NCBI RefSeq assembly: GCF_009769385.1
Contig: NZ_ML775960.1
Coordinates: 306,842-370,841, forward strand
Direction of reading: 5' to 3'
DNA: 64,000 nucleotides
From: Saccharothrix deserti
Lineage (GTDB): Bacteria; Actinomycetota; Actinomycetes; Mycobacteriales; Pseudonocardiaceae
Each line of letters begins with the position of its first letter. Within the stretch, counting starts at the first letter, position 1. This document shows positions 41,953 through 49,879 of this stretch, piece after piece. The position numbers and the translations under genes are program-made. Under the pieces are notes generated by a model. That model worked only from the letters and a program-made list of their open reading frames with translations. It was not told the origin of the DNA and made no database searches.

Positions 41953-41979
41953 GACGAGGAGGGCGCCCACAACGTGACA
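41953..41979 (-). promoter_or_regulatory. ECF41-type promoter of CMD gene
   Basis: On the minus strand TGTCACG (41979-41973) is followed after exactly 16 bp by CGTC (41956-41953). The remembered ECF41 consensus is TGTCACA-N16-CGTC. It lies directly upstream of the CMD gene, next to the ECF41 gene. Confidence 0.8.
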
Positions 41980-41983
41980 GCCG

Positions 41984-42547
41984 TCAGAGCGGGTGGTCGC
42001 TGACCAGTCCGTAGGCGGACAGGCGGACTTCGAACGGTTCGGTCACCGTGATCACGGTGGAGCCTTCGGAGACGGCGACTTCCTCGTACTCGCCGTCACG
42101 CAGCGCGAGGCAGCGCAGGGACGGCGCGTCCGGGTCGACCAGCCAGTAGTGCGGGCACCCGGCCTGCTGCAGGCGCGTCCGCTTCAGCTCCAGGTCGACG
42201 AGCCGGGTGCGGGGCGAGTGGACCTCGATCGCGAGCACCGGCGGCCCGATGAGGGCGCGTTTGGTGAAAGCCGCCCGATCGCCGACCACGACGTCCGGGA
42301 TGAACACGGTGTCCTCGGCCAGGACGACGTCGACCGGGGCGGGCAGGACTTCCCAGTCGGGCGGGCACACCTTCGTCAACTCGATGACGAGCCGGGCGAC
42401 GACGCGCTGATGCGTGGGGCGGGGTGAGGGACTCACCAGCAACACCCCGTCCACCAGTTCGTACCGGCGACCGTCATCGGGCATCGACTCCAGGTCTCCC
42501 CACGTCAGCGGCCTGCCGCTGGGGAACGCGGGGGGGACACTCGCCAT
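41984..42547 (-). CDS. Uma2 family (DUF820) putative endonuclease
   Basis: 187 residues with the Uma2 restriction-endonuclease-like core: RRYELVDGVLLVSPSP, EDTVFIPDVVVGDR (PDxxV), VLAIEVHSPRTRLVDLELKR (ExxSxxT-K) and GCPHYWLVDPD. Family members have a PD-(D/E)XK fold; their role in actinomycetes is unclear and most have no known partner. ATG at 42547 (MASVPPAFPSG). The 255 bp upstream, to the serpin stop, holds no gene and becomes AT-richer. Confidence 0.9.
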   Translation of the reverse strand: MASVPPAFPSGRPLTWGDLESMPDDGRRYELVDGVLLVSPSPRPTHQRVVARLVIELTKVCPPDWEVLPAPVDVVLAEDTVFIPDVVVGDRAAFTKRALIGPPVLAIEVHSPRTRLVDLELKRTRLQQAGCPHYWLVDPDAPSLRCLALRDGEYEEVAVSEGSTVITVTEPFEVRLSAYGLVSDHPL

Positions 42548-42802
42548 GGTGCGTGCCTTTCTCCGTGTGGTCCACATCCGGAAATGCCCTGATAAAAGGT
42601 CCATTAGACCGGAACACCGGCCTGCGTACGACCGCCCTCACTCTAGAGACGCAACGGGTATACCGCCGTTTCGCCGTGCGGCGACCGAAGAGAGCACGAA
42701 GGCGACCGAAGGTCACCCGTTCAGAGCAGCGGTAATGGCAAACGAGTTGCCCTGGGGACGAACTCTAAAATTCAGTGAAATCTAGCGGAATAACCATTGT
42801 CG

Positions 42803-43849
42803 TCAGGGCTTGGCGACCTGGGCGAAGAAGAAGATCGCGCCCGTGTCGGCGTGCCGCACCAGCAGCAGGTACGGCCGGTCGACGCGGACCGTGCGGGCGG
42901 GTTCGACGGGCATGAACGACGTCAGCCGCATCATCACCGCGGTCGCCGCCGCGCCCTCGAAGCCCTGCTCGTCCAGCCGCAGCACGGCCTCGTGCACCAC
43001 GTCGTCCACGTACAGCCGGGGATCGGGGCTCAGGCCGGTGAGGTCGGCCGCGCGGGTGAACATCGTGCGCACGCCGACCTCCTGCAACGCGTCGGCGAGC
43101 GACACGTTCACGGACAGGTCCAGTTTGGGCAGGAACAGCTCGATCTGCTCCCGGTCCAACGCCTCCAACACCTCGGGCACGCCCTCCGTGCCGCCGAGGT
43201 CGCCGTCCGGCAGCAGCACGACCGCCTCCACGCCGCCGCGCGCGGGCAGTCCCACGGCCTGCCACCCGGCCCGCTGCGCGTACCTCATGCTGCCCTCGCG
43301 GCGCATGGTCGGGACGTTCCCCGCGTCGCGGAACGGCAGGTCGGCGGTGTCGTGCTCGGGGAACTCCTCCATCCACGCCGCCTTCAGGTACAGCGCGTTG
43401 ACCAGCGTCGCGACCGTGTCCGACGTGATCGCGCCGGCGGCCAGCAGTTCCGGGATCAGCTGGTGGGTCGTCTCGGCGACGTCGGCGTTGATGAGCTTGC
43501 GCGCGCCCTCGGGGTCGTCGACGAACGGCGCGGAGCGGGCCTTCGCGCCGGGCCACCCGGCGAGGTCGGTGAGGAAGCCCTCGTTCAGCGGCAGCGCGTC
43601 CCACGCCCACAGCGTGTTGGCCACGGCGAACTCGGCGTCGTCCCCGACCACCGCGCCCTTGAGCACCTTGGCGTGGTCCGCGCCGAGCAGCGCGACCAGC
43701 TCCGCCTCCGTCTCGCCGTGCGCCGCCTGTGCGGTCATGCCGAGGGCGCTGGCCACCGAGTACGGCGACCAGCACGCGTTCCGCGTGCGATCAGCCGCGA
43801 CGGCGTCGTGGAGGGTGAGGGCGAACGTCAGGTGCGCTCGATCAGGCAC
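42803..43849 (-). CDS. Serpin family protease inhibitor
   Basis: 348 residues with no signal peptide. Serpin landmarks are NACWSPYSVASALGMTAQAAHGET, VANTLWAWD, LVNALYLKAAWMEEFPEHDT, the hinge DEQGFEGAAATAVMM and the C-terminal VDRPYLLLVRHADTGAIFFFAQV. The Ala-rich hinge (GAAATA) fits an inhibitory serpin that inserts its reactive loop, although P14 seems to be Phe rather than Thr/Ser. The GTG at 43849 has AAGGAG upstream and overlaps the preceding small gene by 22 bp. It would act on an intracellular protease unless exported by another route. Serpins are rare in bacteria. Confidence 0.9.
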   Translation of the reverse strand: MPDRAHLTFALTLHDAVAADRTRNACWSPYSVASALGMTAQAAHGETEAELVALLGADHAKVLKGAVVGDDAEFAVANTLWAWDALPLNEGFLTDLAGWPGAKARSAPFVDDPEGARKLINADVAETTHQLIPELLAAGAITSDTVATLVNALYLKAAWMEEFPEHDTADLPFRDAGNVPTMRREGSMRYAQRAGWQAVGLPARGGVEAVVLLPDGDLGGTEGVPEVLEALDREQIELFLPKLDLSVNVSLADALQEVGVRTMFTRAADLTGLSPDPRLYVDDVVHEAVLRLDEQGFEGAAATAVMMRLTSFMPVEPARTVRVDRPYLLLVRHADTGAIFFFAQVAKP

Positions 43850-44076
43850 GAAGTCTCCTTGATCACTACGGGTTCGTCCGGGATCGGACGTTCGCCCGCG
43901 CCGCCCATGGGTCCGAGCGGCTGGGGGTGGCGTGGTTCGCGTACGCCGGCGGAACCGTCGTCGGGATCGTCGTCCCACCCGTCGAACGGCGGCTCGGCCC
44001 CGACGGGCACCGGATCACGGCTCGGTCGGCGCCACGGCCACGGTCGGCCTGGCGGTCTTGTCGACTCATCGGCCAT
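43828..44076 (-). CDS. Small acidic/proline-rich hypothetical protein
   Basis: 82 residues from ATG 44076: MADESTRPPGRPWPWRRPSRD, then FDGWDDDPDDGSAG and a C-terminal PIPDEPVVIKETSCLIERT. Low complexity, probably disordered; no family recognised. It sits between dgt and the serpin gene on the same strand, overlapping the serpin start by 22 bp and starting 20 bp after dgt, so an operon is likely. A competing short frame at 43866-44093 is less plausible. Confidence 0.6.
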   Translation of the reverse strand: MADESTRPPGRPWPWRRPSRDPVPVGAEPPFDGWDDDPDDGSAGVREPRHPQPLGPMGGAGERPIPDEPVVIKETSCLIERT

Positions 44077-44096
44077 GACGTCGAGTGTGCCACCGG

Positions 44097-45359
44097 TCAC
44101 AGGGGTTCGGGGGCGCTGTCGGCGAGCGCCCGACGCCACGCGACGGCCTGGGCGTCGGTCAGCGCGGCGACCTGGTCGACCACGACGCGCAGCCGTTCGG
44201 CGTCCGAGCCGGCGGCGGCCCACGCGGGGTGCAACGCGGGGTCGAGGGTGTCCGGCGCGCGGTGGAGCAGGAGGTGGACCAGCTCGGTGATCAGTTCCCG
44301 CTGCAGTCCCTGCATGACCAGCCGGGACGGGTCGCTCATCACGTACCGGACGGCGACCGCCTTGAGCAACGCCACCTCGGCCGCGACCTGCGGCGGCACG
44401 ACCAGGTCGGCCTGGTAGCGGGTCAGCCGGCCGTCGCCGTGCACCTCGCGGGTGGCGCCGACGGCGGCCGACGCGAACCGGCCGACCAGCTCGCTGGTGA
44501 GCCGTTTCAACGCCACCTGGGCCCGCAGCGAGCCGTCGTACTCGGCCAGTTCCGCGATGACGGGCAGTTCCAGCAGTTCGGCGGCGGTGGCTTCGAGGGT
44601 GGACACGGGTTCGTCGGAGAAGTGCTTGGCGGCGAGGCCCGCGATGGCGGCCCGTTCCGCCGGGTCGCCGAGGGCAGACAGGTGGATCCGGTGCGCCAGC
44701 ACGCCGTCCTCCAGGTCGTGCACGGAGTAGGCGACGTCGTCCGCCCAGTCCATGACCTGGGCCTCCAGGCAGCGCTGCCGCTCCGGCGCGCCGTCGCGCA
44801 GCCAGGCGAACACGTCGAGGTCGTCGTCGTAGGCGCCGAACTTCACCATGCCCGGCCGGCGCGCCCACGGGTACTTGGTGGCCGCGTCGAGGCACGCGCG
44901 GGTCAGGTTGAGCCCCTTGGCGGTCTTCGGTTCCAGCCGGGTCAGGATGCGCAGGGTCTGGGCGTTGCCCTCGAAGCCGCCGCACGACCCGGCGAGTTCG
45001 TTGAGCGCGCGTTCCCCGTTGTGCCCGAACGGGGGGTGCCCGATGTCGTGCGCGAGACCGGCCGTGTCGACCACGTCCGGATCGCACCCCAGCTCCTCGC
45101 CGATGCCCCGGCCGATCTGGGCGACCTCCAACGAGTGGGTGAGCCGGGTGCGCGGCACACCGGTCACCTCGGCGCCCTCACCGGGGCCGACGACCTGGGT
45201 CTTGCCCGCCAGCCTGCGCAGCGCGGCCGAGTGCAGCACCCGCGCCCGGTCCCGGGAGAACGGCGAGCGGCGCTCGGTGCGCGCCCCGGGCAGCACCGCT
45301 CCCTTGGCCTGCTCGGGGAGCAGCCGCGCGGAGTCGTGTTCGGTGTAGCCCTGACTCAT
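44097..45359 (-). CDS. dgt: Deoxyguanosinetriphosphate triphosphohydrolase
   Basis: 420 residues of the HD superfamily. The metal site is formed by HSLEVAQ and LAHDIGHPPFGHNGE, with a further Asp in DWADDVAYSVHDLEDG. It cleaves dNTPs to deoxynucleosides and triphosphate, balancing the pool. The ATG at 45359 (MSQGYTEHDSARLL) is chosen; the frame upstream is not protein-like. dnaG and dgt lie near each other in many actinomycetes, as here (4 kb apart). It starts 30 bp after the upstream lipoprotein gene on the same strand. Confidence 0.95.
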   Translation of the reverse strand: MSQGYTEHDSARLLPEQAKGAVLPGARTERRSPFSRDRARVLHSAALRRLAGKTQVVGPGEGAEVTGVPRTRLTHSLEVAQIGRGIGEELGCDPDVVDTAGLAHDIGHPPFGHNGERALNELAGSCGGFEGNAQTLRILTRLEPKTAKGLNLTRACLDAATKYPWARRPGMVKFGAYDDDLDVFAWLRDGAPERQRCLEAQVMDWADDVAYSVHDLEDGVLAHRIHLSALGDPAERAAIAGLAAKHFSDEPVSTLEATAAELLELPVIAELAEYDGSLRAQVALKRLTSELVGRFASAAVGATREVHGDGRLTRYQADLVVPPQVAAEVALLKAVAVRYVMSDPSRLVMQGLQRELITELVHLLLHRAPDTLDPALHPAWAAAGSDAERLRVVVDQVAALTDAQAVAWRRALADSAPEPL

Positions 45360-45388
45360 CCACCCAGGGTAAGCGAGCCGATCAGCCG

Positions 45389-46078
45389 TCAGTCGGAACC
45401 GGCACGGCGACGGCGGATCAGCAGCCTGCCGCCGACCGCCACCACGAGGAGGGCGGCCCCGCCGATGACCCACAGCTCCCACCGCGGGCCGGTGTGCCCG
45501 GAGACCGCGACCAGCTCGCCTTCGCCGGGTGTGGCGGTGATGTCCCGCGGCGCGAGGATCCAGTCGTCCGCGTCGAGCAGGTCGTTGTTCCGGCGGAAGT
45601 CGTCCAGCCCTTCGAGGTACAGCCCGCCGTCATCGTCGACGAGCGCACTGGAGCCGTCGGATTTGCGCGCCACGTACAGCGTCATCCACTCGAGGCGGCC
45701 GGTGTCGCCCCGTTTGACCAGGACGTTGCGTTGGTGGACCGTTCCGTCCAGGCCGGCGAAGCCCTGCGCCGCTTTGGTCACCGCGACGCTCAGGTCGCAG
45801 CCCTCCATCGAACCCATCAGGTCGTCGCCGCACTGGTCGGCGGCGAACAGCCGGTACTGGACCTGGCTCACGCTGCCCATGGACGCCATGTTGGCGCGTC
45901 GATCACCGGCGGTCGCACCCTGGAACGGGTCCCCCTTGACGTTCGTCGCGTCCAGGTACTCGCGGAACAGGTCGGTCGTGGTCGGCTCGGCCGACGAACC
46001 ACAACCGGCCATCAGCAGTGCGGCGAACACGCCTGCGACCGCGCCTGCGACCGCGCGGATGGCGACACCGGTGGTCAT
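45389..46078 (-). CDS. Lipoprotein with C-terminal membrane anchor
   Basis: 229 residues. The signal peptide ends in the lipobox LLMAGC (acylated Cys near residue 25), an extracytoplasmic domain follows with two Cys (ADQCGDD, EGCDLS), and a C-terminal helix WVIGGAALLVVAVGGRLL with RRRR tail anchors it a second time. No known family. The topology suggests a cell-surface protein tethered at both ends. It lies 29 bp upstream of dgt, possibly in its operon. Confidence 0.8.
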   Translation of the reverse strand: MTTGVAIRAVAGAVAGVFAALLMAGCGSSAEPTTTDLFREYLDATNVKGDPFQGATAGDRRANMASMGSVSQVQYRLFAADQCGDDLMGSMEGCDLSVAVTKAAQGFAGLDGTVHQRNVLVKRGDTGRLEWMTLYVARKSDGSSALVDDDGGLYLEGLDDFRRNNDLLDADDWILAPRDITATPGEGELVAVSGHTGPRWELWVIGGAALLVVAVGGRLLIRRRRAGSD

Positions 46079-46177
46079 GGCAGCTCACTCCGGGACGTCG
46101 GCGGAAGTTGGTCGCGCACGACGCTAACGACGCGTTCAGCCCCGGCGGGTCCGTTGGCCGGATGCGGACACGCGGTT

Positions 46178-46816
46178 CTACAGCAGGATGCCGTCGAAGG
46201 CGCCGGCCGGGGCCTTCGTCAGGTGGTAGTAGAGCAGCGCGCCGGTCTCGCGGCGGATGTAGAACAGCTGGGTCTCGCGGGTCTGCACGTTCGGGCCGCT
46301 GCGGGTCGGGGACGTCCACGCGGACAGGCCCTCGTCCTCGGCCATCGTCCGGGCGCGCAGGGAGTGCCACGGGTCGCTGACGATCACGGCGGTCGTGAGG
46401 GACTTCTCACGTGCGGCGGCGGCGAGCGCGCGGATGCTGCCGAGGGTGTCGGTGCCCTCGCCGACTTCGAGGATCCGGTCGGCGGGCACGTTGTTGGCCT
46501 CCAACCAGAGCCGGCCGGCCTCGCCCTCGGTGTAGTTGTCGCCGGGCTGCCGGCCGCCGGTGGTGGCGATGTAGCTGACCACGCCCTGGTCGTACAGCCG
46601 GCGCGCGTGCTCCAGCCGTGCCTCCAACACCTCGGACGGCACGCCGTTGTACTGGGCGGCGCCGAGGACGACGGCCATGTCCGCGTGCGTGCGGTCGTCG
46701 GCGCGGGCCACCTGCCACACGCGGAAGGCCGTGCCGCCGACGACGAGGAGTCCGATCACGAGCCCGCCGAGCACTGTGCGTGTGACAAGTCGGATGAGTC
46801 TCGGCAGTAACGTCAC
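46178..46816 (-). CDS. YdcF/SanA family protein (DUF218), membrane-anchored
   Basis: 212 residues from GTG 46816: an N-terminal helix (VLGGLVIGLLVVGGTAFRVW) then DUF218 with ADMAVVLGAAQYNG, IATTGGRQPGDNYTEGEAG, VGEGTDTLGSI and AVIVSDPWHSLRA. It resembles ElyC/SanA envelope proteins. This is the second YdcF-type gene in the window but a different subtype from the one at 34.5 kb, with normal GC. It diverges from peptidase E across 53 bp. Confidence 0.9.
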   Translation of the reverse strand: MTLLPRLIRLVTRTVLGGLVIGLLVVGGTAFRVWQVARADDRTHADMAVVLGAAQYNGVPSEVLEARLEHARRLYDQGVVSYIATTGGRQPGDNYTEGEAGRLWLEANNVPADRILEVGEGTDTLGSIRALAAAAREKSLTTAVIVSDPWHSLRARTMAEDEGLSAWTSPTRSGPNVQTRETQLFYIRRETGALLYYHLTKAPAGAFDGILL

Positions 46817-46869
46817 GCACCGGATAATTCCACACCCGGCCGGCGTCGACCGCTGCCAGGATCGCACCC

Positions 46870-47601
46870 ATGGCTGCAGACCAACCGACGATCGTGGCGA
46901 CCTCAGGTGGTTTCCGCGCCGGGCACCGCACCAACCTGGAGTTCCACCGACTCGTCCACCACGCCGTCGACCTCTCCGGCGTGCACGGCCGCAAGCCCCG
47001 GCTGTGCTACATCGGCACGGCCGCCGGCGACCAGCGGTGGTTCAACGCGAACATCTCCGAAGCGGGCCAGGTGGCGGGCTGGGAGGTGTCGCACCTGAAC
47101 CTGTTCACCATGCCGCCGACCACCGACCTCACCGGCTGGGTCGGCGAGCACGACGTGGTGTGGGTCGGCGGCGGTTCGGTGGCGAACCTGCTCGCGGTGT
47201 GGCAGGTGCACGACCTCGGCTCGGCCTTGCGCACGGCGTGGCAGGACGGCGTCGTGCTCGCCGGCGTGTCCGCCGGGTCGATCTGCTGGTACCAGGGCGG
47301 CGCGACGGACTCGTTCGGGCCGGAGCTGCGCGTGATCACCAACGGCCTGGGCTTCCTGCCCTACGGCAACGGGGTGCACTACGACACCGAACAGGCGCGG
47401 CGGCCGACGATCCACGCGGCGGTGGCGTCGGGTGTGCTGCCGGTGACGCACTGCACCGACGACGGCGCCGGGCTCGTCTACCACGGCACCGAACTCGTCG
47501 AGGCGGTGTCCGAACGGGCCACGGGCGGCGCGTACGTCGTGCGGCGCGACGAGTCTTCAGGAACCGCACAGGAGGAATCACTCGACATCAGGCGGTTGTG
47601 A
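46870..47601 (+). CDS. Peptidase E-like protein (S51 family)
   Basis: A 243-residue dipeptidase E-like protein. The nucleophile Ser is in AGVSAGSICWYQGG; the fold also shows IVATSGGF, KPRLCYIGTAAGD, HDVVWVGGGSVANLLAVW and, near the C-terminus, HCTDDGAGLVYHG. S51 enzymes hydrolyse Asp-Xaa dipeptides or cyanophycin-type products in the cytoplasm. It is followed after 16 bp by a serine hydrolase gene on the same strand, suggesting a short operon. Confidence 0.9.
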   Translation: MAADQPTIVATSGGFRAGHRTNLEFHRLVHHAVDLSGVHGRKPRLCYIGTAAGDQRWFNANISEAGQVAGWEVSHLNLFTMPPTTDLTGWVGEHDVVWVGGGSVANLLAVWQVHDLGSALRTAWQDGVVLAGVSAGSICWYQGGATDSFGPELRVITNGLGFLPYGNGVHYDTEQARRPTIHAAVASGVLPVTHCTDDGAGLVYHGTELVEAVSERATGGAYVVRRDESSGTAQEESLDIRRL

Positions 47602-47617
47602 AACGGACTGTAGAGAT

Positions 47618-48505
47618 GTGGGAAGACGCTGGTGGATGGTCCTCGTCGCGCTGGTCGTCGGCGTGACCGCGGTGGTGTACCCGGAACAGTCCGGGTGCAC
47701 CGCGCACGCGTCGCTCGCCGTGCCCTCGACCACCGACGTGCCGGCGACCACCTCGGCGGAGACCCCGCACCCGGCCGCGCCACGTACCGCCGAGACACCC
47801 GCCCCGGACCTCTCGGCGGCGGTGGCGCGGGCGGTCGAGGTCGGCGGCGGTGTCGATCTCGGGCTGGCCGTCGTCGACCTGGACACCGGCGCCGCGGCCG
47901 GGCACAACGCCGACACCCCGTTCCGCTCGGCGTCGTTGAGCAAACTGCTCGTGGCCGTCGACATGCTGACGTCGGGCGAACTGCCGGAGGCCGACCGCCA
48001 ACGCCTGGAGCGCGCGCTCAGCTTGAGCGACGACAACGCCATGAATGCGTTGTGGACGTTGCACGACGGCATGGGCGCGATCGACCGCGTGGCCGCCCAG
48101 GCGGGCATGACCAACACCCACGCCCCGCAGGACGCCTCCCAGTGGGGCGATGTCGAGGTGTCGGCCAACGACTTCGCGAAGCTCTACCAGTACGTCCTGA
48201 CCGAACTCCCGGACGCCGAGCGCGATTTCATCGTCAACGCCCTGTCCACCGCCTCCCCCACCGCCGCGGACGGCTTCGACCAGGCGTACGGCCTCCTCGC
48301 GCCGGGTGTCGGCGGCTACGCCAAGCAGGGCTGGATGTGGTACCTGCCGGCGGACTTCTACCTGCACAGCGCGGGCGTCGTCGGCGGCCGGTTCGCCGTC
48401 GCCGTGCTGTCGATCCAGACGGGCGTCGGCGAGCGGGCCGCGAAGGACCGACTGACCGGCATCACGTCGACCCTGCTGGGCGGGCTCACCAATCAGCCCG
48501 GTTGA
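47618..48505 (+). CDS. Secreted beta-lactamase-fold serine hydrolase
   Basis: 295 residues from GTG 47618: signal peptide or anchor (WWMVLVALVVGVTAVVY), a Thr/Pro-rich linker (about 30-65), then a class A beta-lactamase/PBP fold. SASLSK (SxxK), SDDN (SDN-like) and YAKQGW (KxG) are the three active-site motifs. It could be a beta-lactamase or a DD-peptidase-like enzyme; the class A Glu166 omega-loop is not obvious, which favours a peptidase-like role. It probably forms an operon with peptidase E. Confidence 0.87.
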   Translation: MGRRWWMVLVALVVGVTAVVYPEQSGCTAHASLAVPSTTDVPATTSAETPHPAAPRTAETPAPDLSAAVARAVEVGGGVDLGLAVVDLDTGAAAGHNADTPFRSASLSKLLVAVDMLTSGELPEADRQRLERALSLSDDNAMNALWTLHDGMGAIDRVAAQAGMTNTHAPQDASQWGDVEVSANDFAKLYQYVLTELPDAERDFIVNALSTASPTAADGFDQAYGLLAPGVGGYAKQGWMWYLPADFYLHSAGVVGGRFAVAVLSIQTGVGERAAKDRLTGITSTLLGGLTNQPG

Positions 48506-48586
48506 GGGTTTGACCCGAGCCACCAGGCGTTTTTCTGGCTTTTTGCCAAAAAGTCTCACAAAGGAGTTCAAAGATACGCTTGAAGG
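48506..48586 (+). promoter_or_regulatory. AT-rich leader with CTTTTTG-C-CAAAAAG palindrome
   Basis: This stretch is far lower in GC than its surroundings. It contains a 15-bp palindrome (about 48538-48552) and, just before the next GTG, TACGCT (48575-48580) as a possible -10 element, which would make that transcript leaderless. TTCAA...TTGAA flanks the element. It may also end transcription of the upstream gene. Confidence 0.4.
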
Positions 48587-49054
48587 GTGAACGCAGATGA
48601 ATTGAAGAACCACATTGTTTCGACTTACGACGGAATCCGGGTCATGGAGGCCTCCGAGGACACGTTCTTCATCTACGACCCCGACGGCGATCTCCCACCG
48701 GAACGCCAGATGCCGTTCGCGACGATCGTGACCGACGACAACTACGACCGCGTCTCCGACCTGGGCCGACCGGGCGCCTACCGGCTGAACATCGGCGTGA
48801 CCAAGGCGACCTACACCGCGTTGTTCGGCACCCCGCCCACCCGGCGCGACGAAGACGGCGTGCTGGACACCGGATTCGACTACTCGGTGCGGGACCGCCT
48901 GATGCCGCACCCGTTCTACGCGTCGCAGTACTGGGTCTGCGTGGTGACGCCGAGCGAGGAAACCCTCGACACCGTCCGCCCGATGATCGCCGAGGCGCAC
49001 GAGTTCGCGGCCCGCAAGTACGCCAACCACCAGGCACGGCAGAGGAAATCGTGA
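48587..49054 (+). CDS. DUF6194 family protein
   Basis: 155 residues: EDTFFIYDPDGDLPPERQMPFATIVTDDNYDRVSDLGRPGAYRLNIGV and MPHPFYASQYWVCVVTPSEETL match actinobacterial DUF6194, which has a MmcQ/YjbR-like DNA-binding-type fold. Function unknown. The GTG start has no good ribosome-binding site and may be leaderless. Convergent with drmC (40 bp between stops); nothing in its sequence links it to DISARM. Confidence 0.85.
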   Translation: MNADELKNHIVSTYDGIRVMEASEDTFFIYDPDGDLPPERQMPFATIVTDDNYDRVSDLGRPGAYRLNIGVTKATYTALFGTPPTRRDEDGVLDTGFDYSVRDRLMPHPFYASQYWVCVVTPSEETLDTVRPMIAEAHEFAARKYANHQARQRKS

Positions 49055-49093
49055 GCGAGCCGGTCGAGGGCGGCCAGGGTGGAAACGGCCTCG

Positions 49094-49879
49094 TCACCCA
49101 GCCAGGCGGGTGAGACAGCGGGCTTCCGGGCGCATCAACGCACGGAAGTGCTCGTCGAGCTTGCCCGCGAGGTCCGGATCTCGTAACAGCACACCGACCT
49201 CGATGTTGTCGGCCAGTCCGCGGTTGGTGAGGTTCGCACTGCCGAGCAGCGCGCTCGCGGCGTCAGCCACCACGACCTTCGCGTGCAACGACGACGATCC
49301 ACCCCGGTACTCGGCCGGCCAGTGCCAGAACGACGCCACGTCGCGTAACGCGGTGAACGCCTCGGCGGCGCCCGGCCCGCGCAGAGTGCCGCCGACGTCG
49401 GTGGACGTCTCGACGACCAGGTCGAGCCGCACACCGCGGTGAGCGGCCGCCAGCAGTTGCCGAACCACCTCGGCCACACCGTAGGCCGCGAAGCTGACCA
49501 CCAGCAGCCGGCCTGTCGCCCGCCGCACCAGGTCGACCACGACCGAACTCGTGAGCCTGACCGGCACAGCGCTGGTCACCGGCCCGCTGGCCACCAGCCG
49601 GGCGCGGTCGTGGTCGGCTTTGTCGTGCACGGTCGCGGCGGCGGACAGCGCCAGTGCGACCGCCTCGCCGGACAGCAGCGGTGCGTGCCTGCTCCACGAC
49701 GCGATCAGCTGTCGTGCCGCCCCGGACGCCTCCGTGCCGGGTTCCCTGCTGATCAGCCGTTCCTCGACGGCGACCAGCGGACCGGGCGCGTGCTCCAACA
49801 CGGTGCACCAGTTCGCGACCTGGTCGTCGGACAGCCTGCGGGCCAGGCCCGCCAGTTCCGCCGCGAATTCCCGGTCCAT
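49094..49879 (-). CDS. drmC: DISARM phospholipase D-like protein DrmC
   Basis: 261 residues with one HKD motif at His199/Lys201/Asp206 (LHAKVVVADAASALLGSANLTNRG). Dimerisation is needed for a complete PLD active site. The helical N-terminus (FAAELAGLARRLSDDQVANW) and LVVSFAAYGVAEVV match DrmC of DISARM. In characterised DISARM, DrmC is accessory for phage restriction. The ATG overlaps the drmB stop by one base (TGATG), making drmA-drmB-drmC one coupled operon. An upstream extension of the frame lies in drmB. Confidence 0.93.
   Translation of the reverse strand: MDREFAAELAGLARRLSDDQVANWCTVLEHAPGPLVAVEERLISREPGTEASGAARQLIASWSRHAPLLSGEAVALALSAAATVHDKADHDRARLVASGPVTSAVPVRLTSSVVVDLVRRATGRLLVVSFAAYGVAEVVRQLLAAAHRGVRLDLVVETSTDVGGTLRGPGAAEAFTALRDVASFWHWPAEYRGGSSSLHAKVVVADAASALLGSANLTNRGLADNIEVGVLLRDPDLAGKLDEHFRALMRPEARCLTRLAG

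Noticed and set aside
43866..44093. 75-codon frame overlapping the 82-residue small protein
   Set aside because: Same strand, other frame; the alternative from ATG 44076 has better codon bias and runs into the serpin start in the usual overlapping manner.
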